A stretch of DNA of 11,275 nucleotides from Proteobacteria bacterium CAG:495 (GCA_000432275.1 HF995297.1:1-11275), one strand, 5' to 3'. Counted from the first letter of the stretch, positions 1 to 7,018 are shown. Program-made: numbers and translations. The notes: a model not told the origin generated them from the letters alone.

Positions 1-478
1 TGGCTCTTGCTACTGCAACTCCGGGTATGAGGGCAATGCAAATTCCGGATGTACTAAAGTGGATACCTGTGTCAGCGGCGGAAGCAGCTCTTGCTCTGGA
101 CAAACCTCTGGCTGCTCTTCTTCTCAGGTACAGACCGCTTCTTGTAAAGACTGTTCCGGAACGACACGCTACACTTGTCGTGCTAAAACTTGTGCTGAGC
201 AAGGCAAGAAAGAATGCAACGGTTCCTGCATTGATAAGTCTAAATGCTGCGGCAGTGCTCCCTCAGACAGACCATACTGTGTTTCCGGTGACTGGAACGA
301 ATGCAGTCAAAGTGAACTGGACGACATGGACTATCATTATGATAAATGTCCAGGGAATGTACCTTACCCAGTCAAATGTGCCGGAAGAGAATACTTTTGC
401 ATGGTATGGTGCTGCCCTAACCCAGGCACTCAGTGTGCTACGGTTAAAACAACTGGAGGCTGTTTCGTTATGTATTAG
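1..478 (+). CDS. Cysteine-rich secreted-type protein A, 5'-partial (start lies left of the window)
   Basis: The frame is open from base 2 to the TAG at 476-478, so the gene enters from the left edge; a GTG at 59 is only an internal codon. The visible part has 158 residues, 23 of them cysteine (about 15%), plus many Ser, Gly and Thr. Cysteines occur singly and as CC pairs, as expected for a disulfide-stabilised exported protein. An AKTCAEQGKKECNGSC core lies at 182-229, and the same core occurs in the gene at 1274-1699. The C-terminus is FCMVWCCPNPGTQC followed by a short tail. I recognise the composition from cysteine-rich proteins of uncultured gut Alphaproteobacteria but know no function for it. 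A signal peptide or anchor would lie in the missing part. A hairpin terminator follows 26 bases after the stop. Confidence 0.75.
   Translation, partial: GSCYCNSGYEGNANSGCTKVDTCVSGGSSSCSGQTSGCSSSQVQTASCKDCSGTTRYTCRAKTCAEQGKKECNGSCIDKSKCCGSAPSDRPYCVSGDWNECSQSELDDMDYHYDKCPGNVPYPVKCAGREYFCMVWCCPNPGTQCATVKTTGGCFVMY
182..231 (+). repeat. 50-bp direct repeat, copy 1 (cysteine-rich core)
   Basis: This 50-base stretch matches 1355-1404 at 49 of 50 positions, the single difference being A at 214 versus C at 1387 (Glu versus Asp codon). It is in frame in both genes and encodes AKTCAEQGKK(E/D)CNGSCI. Such near-identity at DNA level, while flanking sequence differs, means recent duplication or gene conversion of the module, and it makes a likely substrate for recombination. 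Confidence 0.9.
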
Positions 479-504
479 CGACATTTTAACAGCGCATGCA
501 AAAG

Positions 505-530
505 CCCCGGACGGTTAAATCCGGGGTTTT
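505..530 (+). terminator. Bidirectional rho-independent terminator between gene A and the DUF1349 gene
   Basis: Inverted repeat CCCCGGA (505-511) and TCCGGGG (520-526) around an 8-base loop, followed by TTTT. The stem is preceded by AAAAG, so the minus strand also reads a hairpin followed by CTTTT. It lies between two convergent genes whose stops are at 478 and 536 and can serve both. Confidence 0.85.
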
Positions 531-535
531 CCTTA

Positions 536-1099
536 TTATGAAAATTCGATGTTTTCAAGAATGCAGCGAAAACCGGCCCGCTGAGGAGAGCAAGCATATG
601 CACCGACCTTGACGGTTTCTGCCGGTTCCCAAAAACGAAACAAGCGTATCTGCTGAAAGTTTTGACCGTCGACCGAATAAAAAATTATGAAATCTCCATT
701 TTTGCGCCGCAGCCGATACCAAAAATCGGCGTTGTAATCATATAACGGAGACACGGCCCAATCGGAGTGTCCGGCGTTGGTTACGACCGTTCCCAATTGG
801 GGCTTATACAAATCGGGTGAAAGTACGCCGCCTTTTGCCCAATTCAGGTTATCAAGACGCACCATAACGCCGCATTGGGCAAAAGCCAGCGGCTCATCAG
901 AATGCCATTTCAGCGTGAGGGTAAAATCTCCGGTTTTTTCCGTATAAAAAAAGTGTCCGTTATCCCGATGAAAATTATGAGCGGCGCTCTGCCAAAAGTC
1001 CGTTTGCTCGGCAACTTCAACAATCATTCCCTCTTCGATAAACCGCACGTTATGCGGTTCATTATACCAGGTAAAGTCTCGAAGAGCGTCCAACAGCAT
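536..1099 (-). CDS. DUF1349 domain protein (concanavalin A-like fold)
   Basis: A 187-residue protein matching the DUF1349 family over its whole length. Recognisable stretches are FFYTEKTGDFTLTLKW (about residues 50-65), the core AQCGVMVRLDNLNWAKGGV (about 74-92), GTVVTNAGHSDWAVSPL (about 103-119) and the late strand DFIIFYSVDGQNF. The family has a jelly-roll, concanavalin A-like beta sandwich. The yeast relative Ree1 is linked to enolase regulation, but the bacterial members have no settled biochemical role, so no substrate is assigned. There is no signal peptide, so it is probably cytosolic. The ATG at 1099-1097 overlaps the stop of the upstream cbpA fragment (TAATG). A good AAGGAG ribosome binding site precedes it within the cbpA end, indicating translational coupling in one operon. 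No sign of damage. Confidence 0.85.
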   Translation of the reverse strand: MLLDALRDFTWYNEPHNVRFIEEGMIVEVAEQTDFWQSAAHNFHRDNGHFFYTEKTGDFTLTLKWHSDEPLAFAQCGVMVRLDNLNWAKGGVLSPDLYKPQLGTVVTNAGHSDWAVSPLYDYNADFWYRLRRKNGDFIIFYSVDGQNFQQIRLFRFWEPAETVKVGAYACSPQRAGFRCILENIEFS

Positions 1100-1404
1100 T
1101 AAAAGCTCCTTACCTTTTCGTCAGGCATTGTCTGAAGAGCCTTTTCCAATTCGGCATTTGCCGTTTTGGGCGAGATAATCTTTAAGGTGATTATTTCATC
1201 GCCGGCCGTGCTTTTGGTTTTGATTCCCTTGCCTTTGAGGCGTAACTTTTCTCCGCTGGAAGCATAAGGAGGAATGTTTACAATCACATTTCCGGTGATT
1301 GTGGGCACTGTAACCTTGGCTCCCAGAACCGCCTCTTTCATCGCAATCGGCAGCGCTAAAACTTGTGCTGAGCAAGGCAAGAAAGACTGCAACGGTTCCT
1401 GCAT
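1099..1404 (-). pseudogene. cbpA: CbpA/DnaJ-type co-chaperone, C-terminal remnant only
   Basis: From residue 18 of the open frame the protein is a clear second substrate-binding beta domain (CTD-II) of a CbpA-type DnaJ homologue. It shows LPIAMKEAVLGAKVTVP, NIPPYASSGEKLRLKGKG and AGDEIITLKIISPK, as in E. coli CbpA. The J domain with its HPD motif, the linker and CTD-I, roughly the first two thirds of a protein usually near 300 residues, are absent. Homology stops at about 1354. The remaining 16 or so codons up to the ATG at 1404 are merely the antisense of the cysteine-rich repeat, so this start is artificial. Without a J domain it cannot stimulate DnaK. The fragment overlaps the DUF1349 start by TAATG, so the original operon was cbpA followed by DUF1349. 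It is either a true 5'-deletion or an assembly chimera; the family call itself is firm. Confidence 0.8.
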
Positions 1405-1699
1405 CAGCTCTTCCGAATGCTGCGGTGGATGCCCGAGTGGTTACTCCTGTAAAAATGGAAGCTGTGAAAAAGACCATACCCACAGTTACTCCTGTCCCAG
1501 CGGGTACGCGCTTGGTACAGATTGTCCCAATGCTCCAACCACATCCGGTACCTGTTCCTGTGGTGCAGTAACTACTTGCTATAAATTTATGAATAGCTAT
1601 GACGGACAAGATTGCGCAGAGAATACCTGTCCCACTTTTACTTGTAAATGTTGTGAAAGTTTTGGTGGTTTTCAGGCACACTGCTGTAGCTATGATTAA
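1274..1699 (+). CDS. Cysteine-rich secreted-type protein B, 5' part replaced by antisense cbpA sequence
   Basis: The genuine part runs from 1355 to the TAA at 1697-1699: 114 residues with 20 cysteines (about 17%). It begins with the AKTCAEQGKKDCNGSC core shared with protein A, then SSSECCGGCPSGYSCKNGSC, CSCGAVTTC, and ends in CC pairs. It resembles small disulfide-rich exported proteins; no function is known to me. The frame stays open upstream to an ATG at 1274, but those 27 codons are the reverse strand of cbpA. An AAGGAGG lies one base before that ATG. This is too close to be a good ribosome binding site, and it is explained by the Pro-Pro-Tyr codons of cbpA. No promoter is visible, since upstream is cbpA coding sequence. 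It is probably a truncated gene, though a 141-residue product cannot be excluded. Confidence 0.5.
   Translation: MFTITFPVIVGTVTLAPRTASFIAIGSAKTCAEQGKKDCNGSCISSSECCGGCPSGYSCKNGSCEKDHTHSYSCPSGYALGTDCPNAPTTSGTCSCGAVTTCYKFMNSYDGQDCAENTCPTFTCKCCESFGGFQAHCCSYD
1355..1404 (+). repeat. 50-bp direct repeat, copy 2, abutting the cbpA junction
   Basis: Second copy of the stretch at 182-231, with 49 of 50 bases identical. Its left end, GCTAAAAC, begins at the point where the cbpA homology on the other strand stops, so repeat edge and gene breakpoint coincide. Confidence 0.9.
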
Positions 1700-1732
1700 C
1701 GTACTTTAATTATAAATAGCTGATTACAAAAA

Positions 1733-1760
1733 CCCCGGGACTCAACATCCCGGGGCTTTT
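1733..1760 (+). terminator. Bidirectional terminator between cysteine-rich gene B and galU-like gene
   Basis: Perfect 8-bp stem CCCCGGGA (1733-1740) and TCCCGGGG (1748-1755) with a 7-base loop, then CTTTT and a further T run at 1763-1768. On the minus strand the same stem is followed by TTTTTG. It separates two convergent genes with stops at 1699 and 1785. Confidence 0.9.
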
Positions 1761-1784
1761 ACTTTTTTCAAAAATGACCGACCC

Positions 1785-2675
1785 TTAAACGAACATCGTG
1801 TCGAGCAAATCCTTGCAATAAGAACGGAGTTCCGGATCTTCCATCAGGCTTAATTTCAGATTGGCCTTTTCCAAATCCTTATTGGTTCCGCAGTCAAACC
1901 GCATCGTGTCGCACAAAACGCCCGTAAGCTTGATACCGCGGTCACAAGCCAACTGCATCGCATCCGTCAAATTGATTTCGCCGTTGTTTCCTTTGCGAAC
2001 CTCCGGCAAAATATCCATAATCACATTCGGCAGAATATAAGGCCCCATACTGGCGTAATTGGAAGGAACTTCATCCAAAGCCGGCTTTTCTACCAGCCCT
2101 TTGGCATGAACTTTACGACCGTCGCGAACAGCTCCGACCAAGGCGCCGTAGCGGACCATCTGTTCCCGCGGAAATTCCATGATATTTTCCACCATGCCGC
2201 CAAATTCTTCATAAGCATCCAACAATTGTGCCAAAATACCCTTGCCGTGGAGGCTGACATAAACGTCATCCGGCCACATAACCACAAAATCACGGTCTCC
2301 GACAATTTCCTTGGCCATCAGTATCGCATGACCGTTACCCTTGGGTTCCGACTGTTCGGCAAAAGAAAACTTCATACCGTGGGGAATAATGTCCTGAACG
2401 ACTTTCAGCAAATCAAGCTTGTTTTTCTCTTTCAGGTGTTCTTCTAACCAGGGATACGGCGAAAAATGTTTTTCAAACAAATGCTTGCAGGACTGGTCAC
2501 TGTAGATGAAAACAATTTCCTTTATCCCTATTTCGGCACAAGCGTCAACCGCATATTGAATGATGGGTTTGCTGTGAAGAGTCAAAAATCCTTTATGTAA
2601 AGCTTTGGTGGAGGGAAGGTTTCGCGTTGATAATCCTGCAACCGGTAAGATGCAGACTTCGGGTTTCTTATTCAT
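1785..2675 (-). CDS. galU: GalU-like UTP-glucose-1-phosphate uridylyltransferase (divergent signature)
   Basis: A 296-residue nucleotidyltransferase, the usual GalU length. GalU makes UDP-glucose from UTP and glucose-1-phosphate for envelope polysaccharides and galactose use. Visible motifs are the nucleotide-binding loop PVAGLSTRNLPSTKAL (11-26), GNGHA (113-117), the metal-site region WPDD (134-137), VEKP (195-198), GEINLTDA (232-239) and DCGT (261-264). The loop reads GLSTR instead of the standard GLGTR, KGFL replaces the usual KEML, and WPDD stands where GalU has a single Asp (LPDV). These are odd for a housekeeping GalU, so a related sugar-1-phosphate nucleotidyltransferase with another sugar or nucleotide is possible. 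I chose ATG 2675 because GGAG lies 7 bases upstream and the protein then starts MNKKPEV. A longer frame to 2729 would run through the promoter region. It follows asmA on the same strand. Confidence 0.75.
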   Translation of the reverse strand: MNKKPEVCILPVAGLSTRNLPSTKALHKGFLTLHSKPIIQYAVDACAEIGIKEIVFIYSDQSCKHLFEKHFSPYPWLEEHLKEKNKLDLLKVVQDIIPHGMKFSFAEQSEPKGNGHAILMAKEIVGDRDFVVMWPDDVYVSLHGKGILAQLLDAYEEFGGMVENIMEFPREQMVRYGALVGAVRDGRKVHAKGLVEKPALDEVPSNYASMGPYILPNVIMDILPEVRKGNNGEINLTDAMQLACDRGIKLTGVLCDTMRFDCGTNKDLEKANLKLSLMEDPELRSYCKDLLDTMFV

Positions 2676-2717
2676 GTCATAACTCCAATAATAACATAAC
2701 GTTAATTTTATAAGGAA

Positions 2718-2746
2718 AATATAACACAAAAAAACACGTCGACAAG
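2718..2746 (-). promoter_or_regulatory. Candidate sigma-70 promoter for galU-like gene
   Basis: On the minus strand, TTGTCG (2745-2740) is followed after 16 bases by TATATT (2723-2718), in the AT-rich gap after the asmA stop. It would start transcription near 2710 and give a leader of about 35 bases to the ATG at 2675. No terminator is seen between asmA and galU, so read-through from asmA is also likely. Confidence 0.4.
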
Positions 2747-2747
2747 A

Positions 2748-5700
2748 TTAATTTCGAATTACTCTACCTCTTTTTACCGGGTTCTCCTTTCTGGGAGCAG
2801 GCTTTTCCTCACTGACCGTTTTCTTGGAGAAATCCAGAACCTTGACTTTTTCGTTGGATGTCAGTTCTTCCGTCTTTTCAATTTCCTCAATGTCACGTTT
2901 AACCGTAACGCTTTTTCCGGTTTTCTTGATACTGATATGTCCGGTGTTCTCCTCAACCTTGCGGCGGATTTCCTCCTCCCTCTGCCGATCGGCATATGCC
3001 TTTTCGGCTGCCGAAATTTTTTCTTCGGCATAGTCCTTAAACTTGTTCAGATTATCATTCATCAGCCCGATGTCCTGAGAAACCTGAGTCTCAAGCTCTT
3101 TAAGTTCCCGGTTATAAGCCTCAACCACATCCGCCTCACCAGACTGCGACGTTTGTACAAACCTGTCTAAAACCGTTTTATTCTGCTCGTTCAAAACTTT
3201 TGACTTCTCGTCAATAAACTGTATCCAACCCATAATATTGGCATCCTCGTCCCAGTTGAAGTCGGTTTCGATGTCTGCCAGCCGGGCTTTAAATTTTTCT
3301 TGTGCGGTATGAAAGTCAAACGTCATGACTTTTGAACGGTTGTAAGCATCGACAACTTGATTGTACATCTGCTCCATTTTGCTTTTGGCGTCGTTCAGAT
3401 ATATCCGGGCCACCTCTTTTTTGATTTGTTCTAAAGCCGCCGTCGAATTTTTGTTGGCTTCGTTCATTTGATTAATCAAAGCGTCGCTCAAATCTTTACT
3501 CATCCCGAGATTGACGGTTTTGGCAATCTTGGTTATTTCGGCAGTCACCAGCCGCTGCTGTTTTTTATATTCCTGAACGGCCTCACTGCTGGAAGCGTTC
3601 TTAAGCTTGCCTTCCAAATCGACGGTCAAACCGTTCCTTGCCGTATCAAGCAGCGCGTCTGCCGTTTTCTGCTGTTCTTCGACAAGTTTTCTAAGCCGGT
3701 TTTCTTCTGCTTCGATTACCGCTTTCTCCTGAGCTTCAATTTTGTCTTGCTTACTCTTATACAAATCAAACAAAGCGCTTACGTCGACATCAAGAAGCGG
3801 CGCATTCATTGCCCCCTTCAGAGCAAAGGAATATCCCGGAAGATATTTCGGCTCGTCATATTTCACGTTAAATGAGACGTTCATATCCCAGCTGTCCAGA
3901 TTACCGTCTCCGAAAACGCCGATTTTGGCACCGCTCCCGGTCATGGTCGTCTCTGCAAAATTATACGTACCGTTGTTAAGGTTCAACTTTCCTGCAATTT
4001 TGCTGAAAGCCGAATTGCCGCTTTGCAGATTTTCCTTCACCGCCGCCAATAATCCGTCCGGCACTTCGCGTTTGGTAATATCCTGATAAATTTCTTTCAG
4101 ATTCCATCCCCGAACCACCGTGTTATCAAGAACAAAATCTATATTGCCGTTCAAATTTTTTACAAACGCTTCCTCGCTGGAAGCGTCACTGTTCAAAACC
4201 ATGTCCGAACTGAACCTTCCGCCGCTGATTCCGTAACGGTTTCCGCCCCAGTTGAAACGCCCGGCATCCAGATTAGTCAGTTTTATCTTGGAATTGAACT
4301 TGCTTTTGTCTTGCATATTCAACGCCGCTTCGGCCTGAATTTCGCCGTCTTTGTAAGCCGCTTTGAAATTAGTCAGGGCCGCATTGCCTTTCGTCAGGGC
4401 AACGTCAAAAGACGCATCCTTGAAATTGTTGTCACGATAAGACAAATCCTGCACCTTAAAATTACCGCTTAAGTCAAAGCCGTTGTAAAAAGCGTAATCA
4501 AACCGGTTTCTGCTCCAATAGGGCTTTGCCAGAAATTCGGGCTTGGCATCGTCTTGAGGCAGAGAAATCTGCGGCTGATCAGCCTCAACAGACGCTGCGG
4601 AATTCATAAACCGGTCCAACTCGAACTTGTTAATCGTCATATTGGTAAGAATGCTCGGCCGCCCTTCGCTCTCGGTATAAGTGACATCACCGGCAAAACT
4701 GTTGAAACCGACGTTAAACTCGACCGGATTGGCACGGAACGCGCTGCCGTTGCCGATAAACTTGGTTTTCAGATTAAACAGGCCCAGACTATACACCTGC
4801 GGATTGTACTTTACGTTAAAGTCGTTCAGCATCTTAACAAAATCCGGATGCTTCAACTCCAAATTTCCGTTATATTGAAATCCGTCCGGTTGTTTGATAA
4901 CCTGACCGCCGTAAACAAATTCCAGACTTTCCAGCCGTCCGACATTTTTGACGGCAAATTTTTCCAAATCGCCGGTCGCAATACCCTTGCTTTCAAAATG
5001 CTTTAACTGTTTATAATCCAGATTCGGCGCTTTGAACTCAAATTTGTTAATCAACCCCGAAACATCGTCCGTCTTAACCTCGTATTTCAGATTTTCATAA
5101 GCGGGAACATTGCCGAAACCGCTTATTGCACCGCCAAACGCCATCTGCGCGTTGGCAACCGAATTAATGGACAGACGCTCTATTTCCAGTTTGCCGTTCA
5201 GCAGATTGGCTTTAAAATCAACCTTTTCAAACGGCAGGCTTTCATAAATTCCCAAATCCAGCTTGGCGGTAATCTGCATATCAAAATCGTTGAGAAAACC
5301 CAGCTTCGAAAAACGATACTGCATCCGCTGCGCCCAGTTTTTCTCGGCTTCTTCCTTCGGCAGTTGGCTGATGTAATTGTCAAAGTTAATCATATCCGCA
5401 TTCAGGACCAGCAAAGCATCCATGCGCGGACCGTTGAGCTTTACCCCGGCCTCTCCCGACAAAGAGCTCTTGTCCATTGTCAGAGAAAAAGGTGACAATT
5501 GAATTTTGTTAAACGTACCTGACAATTTGGCGCTGCCCACCGCCTTGCGGTAAGTCGAAGCCACGCTGACATCAGGTTTAATCTTCAGCCACTCCAGCGT
5601 TTGCAGAAAATCGCTGGAATTAAAAGACACGTCCATATTGTAAAAAGGCTCGCCGTCAAGCGTCGTCAGTTCTCCCTTTAACTTCAGGTCGGTATCTCCC

Positions 5701-6905
5701 GGCAGGGTAGCGGTTAAAGTGTTGACTGAAACGATATTGTCAATCACGTCAAAACTGGCTTCAAAATTCTTGACCGGTTGACCGTTGTACTGCGTCTTCA
5801 ACGATTTGACGTCAACCAGCATATCCATCCCCAAATTCGGCTCGTAAGCGTCCTCGCCTTTATGATATTTGCTCACAAACTGTTCAATCGTATAGACGAC
5901 CGGATCCAAATTAAAATCAGTAAAATTGAACGCCATTTCCATACGCGGCTTAACGCCGTCAGACGTTTGAGCCAACCCGTCGTTTAACGGAATCTGCACA
6001 TTGCCGGCTCCCTGCGTCTCGCCGTATTTGATAACCATATTTGAAAGGTTAACCTGCTGTTCGTTGGCGCTTAAGTCAAAAGTCAAAGCCAACGGATAGT
6101 CATACGCCGGCTGAAAATTCTCGGCGACTTTGAAATTGGCCTTGGCAAAATCCATCAACTTTTCCGATTCCACAATAAGGTTACCGTTCAGAACCTTGTT
6201 TCCCAACATAAAATTACCGTCAAAACGCACATAGCTTTTTGACCCCGGGTGGGTAAACACCACATTGCAGGTCGTCGGAAAACTGTCTGACAGCTTGCCG
6301 ATTGAAATGGCAAAACCTTCCGGATTATTGTTCTTGATATAATTACCCTCAATTCTGAACGGCCCCATAACGCTGTCTGCCATAATTTCGCCGTTCAAAT
6401 CGTCGAGCTTAAGGCTAATGTCGTGATACAGATCTTCAAAATTAAGGGTCGCGTTGTCCAGGCTTACGCTGTTGAGTTTAATGCTTGTGGTCTCCAAACG
6501 GCTTCGCTGTTCCGGCGACATTGGATACTGCCAGTTGAGCGTACCGTCGTCCATAACCTCAAAATTTATCTGCGGCTGCCGCATAACCATTCTTTTAACA
6601 TCAAAATCACCCTTAAGCAGAGGAACCAGCGACAAATTGGCCACCAGCTTTTTAATCTCCACCAGAGGCACGTCTTTCACTGCCCCCGGATTATAAATTT
6701 TAACGTTCGTGGCGCTCAAATAAGGAGACGGCAGGATACGAAAAGACACCGGTCCCTCAAACACAATGTTTTTTCCCGTAAGCTCGGAAAACTGCTGAGC
6801 GATTTTGTCTTTATGCTGATTCCAGTCGATGGAAGCCACATAAACGGCCAACCCCGCGGCAATTAACACTAACAGCGTAACAAAAACAAACAGAAGCTTT
6901 TTCAA
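2748..6905 (-). CDS. AsmA-family envelope protein with long helical C-terminal extension
   Basis: A 1385-residue protein of the AsmA family (relatives: AsmA, TamB, YhdP). These are anchored in the inner membrane and thought to form periplasmic beta grooves for phospholipid movement to the outer membrane. A KKLL start is followed by one membrane segment (about residues 4-21), then WNQHKDKIAQQFSELTGKNI and VSFRILPSPYLSATNVKI, typical of the AsmA N-terminus. Long repetitive beta sequence follows up to about residue 918, then an AsmA_2-type domain (about 919-1043) with IDFVLDNTVVRGWNLKEIYQDI-like pattern. The last 340 residues differ: Glu/Lys/Gln-rich helices (about 1044-1310) and a basic tail ending KRGRVIRN, which I do not know from standard AsmA proteins. 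I start at TTG 6905: AAGGAG lies 7 bases upstream and the product begins MKKLLFVF. The open frame reaches a TTG at 6938, which lacks a ribosome binding site. No break is visible. Confidence 0.88.
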   Translation of the reverse strand: MKKLLFVFVTLLVLIAAGLAVYVASIDWNQHKDKIAQQFSELTGKNIVFEGPVSFRILPSPYLSATNVKIYNPGAVKDVPLVEIKKLVANLSLVPLLKGDFDVKRMVMRQPQINFEVMDDGTLNWQYPMSPEQRSRLETTSIKLNSVSLDNATLNFEDLYHDISLKLDDLNGEIMADSVMGPFRIEGNYIKNNNPEGFAISIGKLSDSFPTTCNVVFTHPGSKSYVRFDGNFMLGNKVLNGNLIVESEKLMDFAKANFKVAENFQPAYDYPLALTFDLSANEQQVNLSNMVIKYGETQGAGNVQIPLNDGLAQTSDGVKPRMEMAFNFTDFNLDPVVYTIEQFVSKYHKGEDAYEPNLGMDMLVDVKSLKTQYNGQPVKNFEASFDVIDNIVSVNTLTATLPGDTDLKLKGELTTLDGEPFYNMDVSFNSSDFLQTLEWLKIKPDVSVASTYRKAVGSAKLSGTFNKIQLSPFSLTMDKSSLSGEAGVKLNGPRMDALLVLNADMINFDNYISQLPKEEAEKNWAQRMQYRFSKLGFLNDFDMQITAKLDLGIYESLPFEKVDFKANLLNGKLEIERLSINSVANAQMAFGGAISGFGNVPAYENLKYEVKTDDVSGLINKFEFKAPNLDYKQLKHFESKGIATGDLEKFAVKNVGRLESLEFVYGGQVIKQPDGFQYNGNLELKHPDFVKMLNDFNVKYNPQVYSLGLFNLKTKFIGNGSAFRANPVEFNVGFNSFAGDVTYTESEGRPSILTNMTINKFELDRFMNSAASVEADQPQISLPQDDAKPEFLAKPYWSRNRFDYAFYNGFDLSGNFKVQDLSYRDNNFKDASFDVALTKGNAALTNFKAAYKDGEIQAEAALNMQDKSKFNSKIKLTNLDAGRFNWGGNRYGISGGRFSSDMVLNSDASSEEAFVKNLNGNIDFVLDNTVVRGWNLKEIYQDITKREVPDGLLAAVKENLQSGNSAFSKIAGKLNLNNGTYNFAETTMTGSGAKIGVFGDGNLDSWDMNVSFNVKYDEPKYLPGYSFALKGAMNAPLLDVDVSALFDLYKSKQDKIEAQEKAVIEAEENRLRKLVEEQQKTADALLDTARNGLTVDLEGKLKNASSSEAVQEYKKQQRLVTAEITKIAKTVNLGMSKDLSDALINQMNEANKNSTAALEQIKKEVARIYLNDAKSKMEQMYNQVVDAYNRSKVMTFDFHTAQEKFKARLADIETDFNWDEDANIMGWIQFIDEKSKVLNEQNKTVLDRFVQTSQSGEADVVEAYNRELKELETQVSQDIGLMNDNLNKFKDYAEEKISAAEKAYADRQREEEIRRKVEENTGHISIKKTGKSVTVKRDIEEIEKTEELTSNEKVKVLDFSKKTVSEEKPAPRKENPVKRGRVIRN

Positions 6906-6945
6906 GAAAGGTCTCCTTATCGGTTGCACGAACAGCAAATAATCT

Positions 6946-6974
6946 TTGCAATCTGAATAAACTGCTTTTATTAT
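6946..6974 (+). promoter_or_regulatory. Sigma-70-like promoter of the cdd-punA-deoC-deoA operon
   Basis: TTGCAA (6946-6951) and TATTAT (6969-6974) are separated by 17 bases. Transcription would begin near 6981 and leave a leader of about 38 bases before the cdd ATG. I see no clear operator palindrome for a DeoR- or CytR-type repressor. Confidence 0.5.
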
Positions 6975-6975
6975 A
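6970..6975 (-). promoter_or_regulatory. Candidate -10 element for asmA, overlapping the cdd -10
   Basis: A consensus TATAAT reads on the minus strand at 6975-6970, 64 bases upstream of the asmA TTG start. No convincing -35 is visible at 16-18 bases, so the call is weak. It lies directly on the -10 of the opposite promoter. Confidence 0.3.
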
Positions 6976-7018
6976 AACCATAATAATTAATAAAACTTTT
7001 AACAGCGAAAGGCAAGAT

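Noticed and set aside
59..478. Cysteine-rich gene A starting at GTG 59
   Set aside because: The frame is open to the left edge with the same cysteine-rich composition and no ribosome binding site at 59, so the gene is truncated by the window.
27..518. 163-residue plus-strand frame over the first cysteine-rich gene
   Set aside because: It is out of frame with the cysteine-rich sequence and shows no family features. It also runs into the terminator stem, so it is a shadow.
182..1404. CRISPR array or transposon ends from the repeated sequence
   Set aside because: There are only two copies, inside coding frames, about 1.1 kb apart, with no spacers, inverted ends, target duplications or transposase.
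1355..1699. Cysteine-rich stretch as the DnaJ zinc-finger domain of the adjacent cbpA
   Set aside because: It is on the opposite strand, its spacing is not CxxCxGxG, and CbpA-type proteins lack a zinc finger.
2676..2729. Longer galU-like start adding 18 residues (MCYIFLIK...)
   Set aside because: This stretch is AT-rich, contains the likely promoter leader, and lacks family homology; ATG 2675 has a well-spaced GGAG.
6906..6938. Upstream TTG start for the AsmA-family gene
   Set aside because: It would translate through the AAGGAG ribosome site and put 11 extra residues before a perfectly ordinary MKKLLFVF membrane anchor start.
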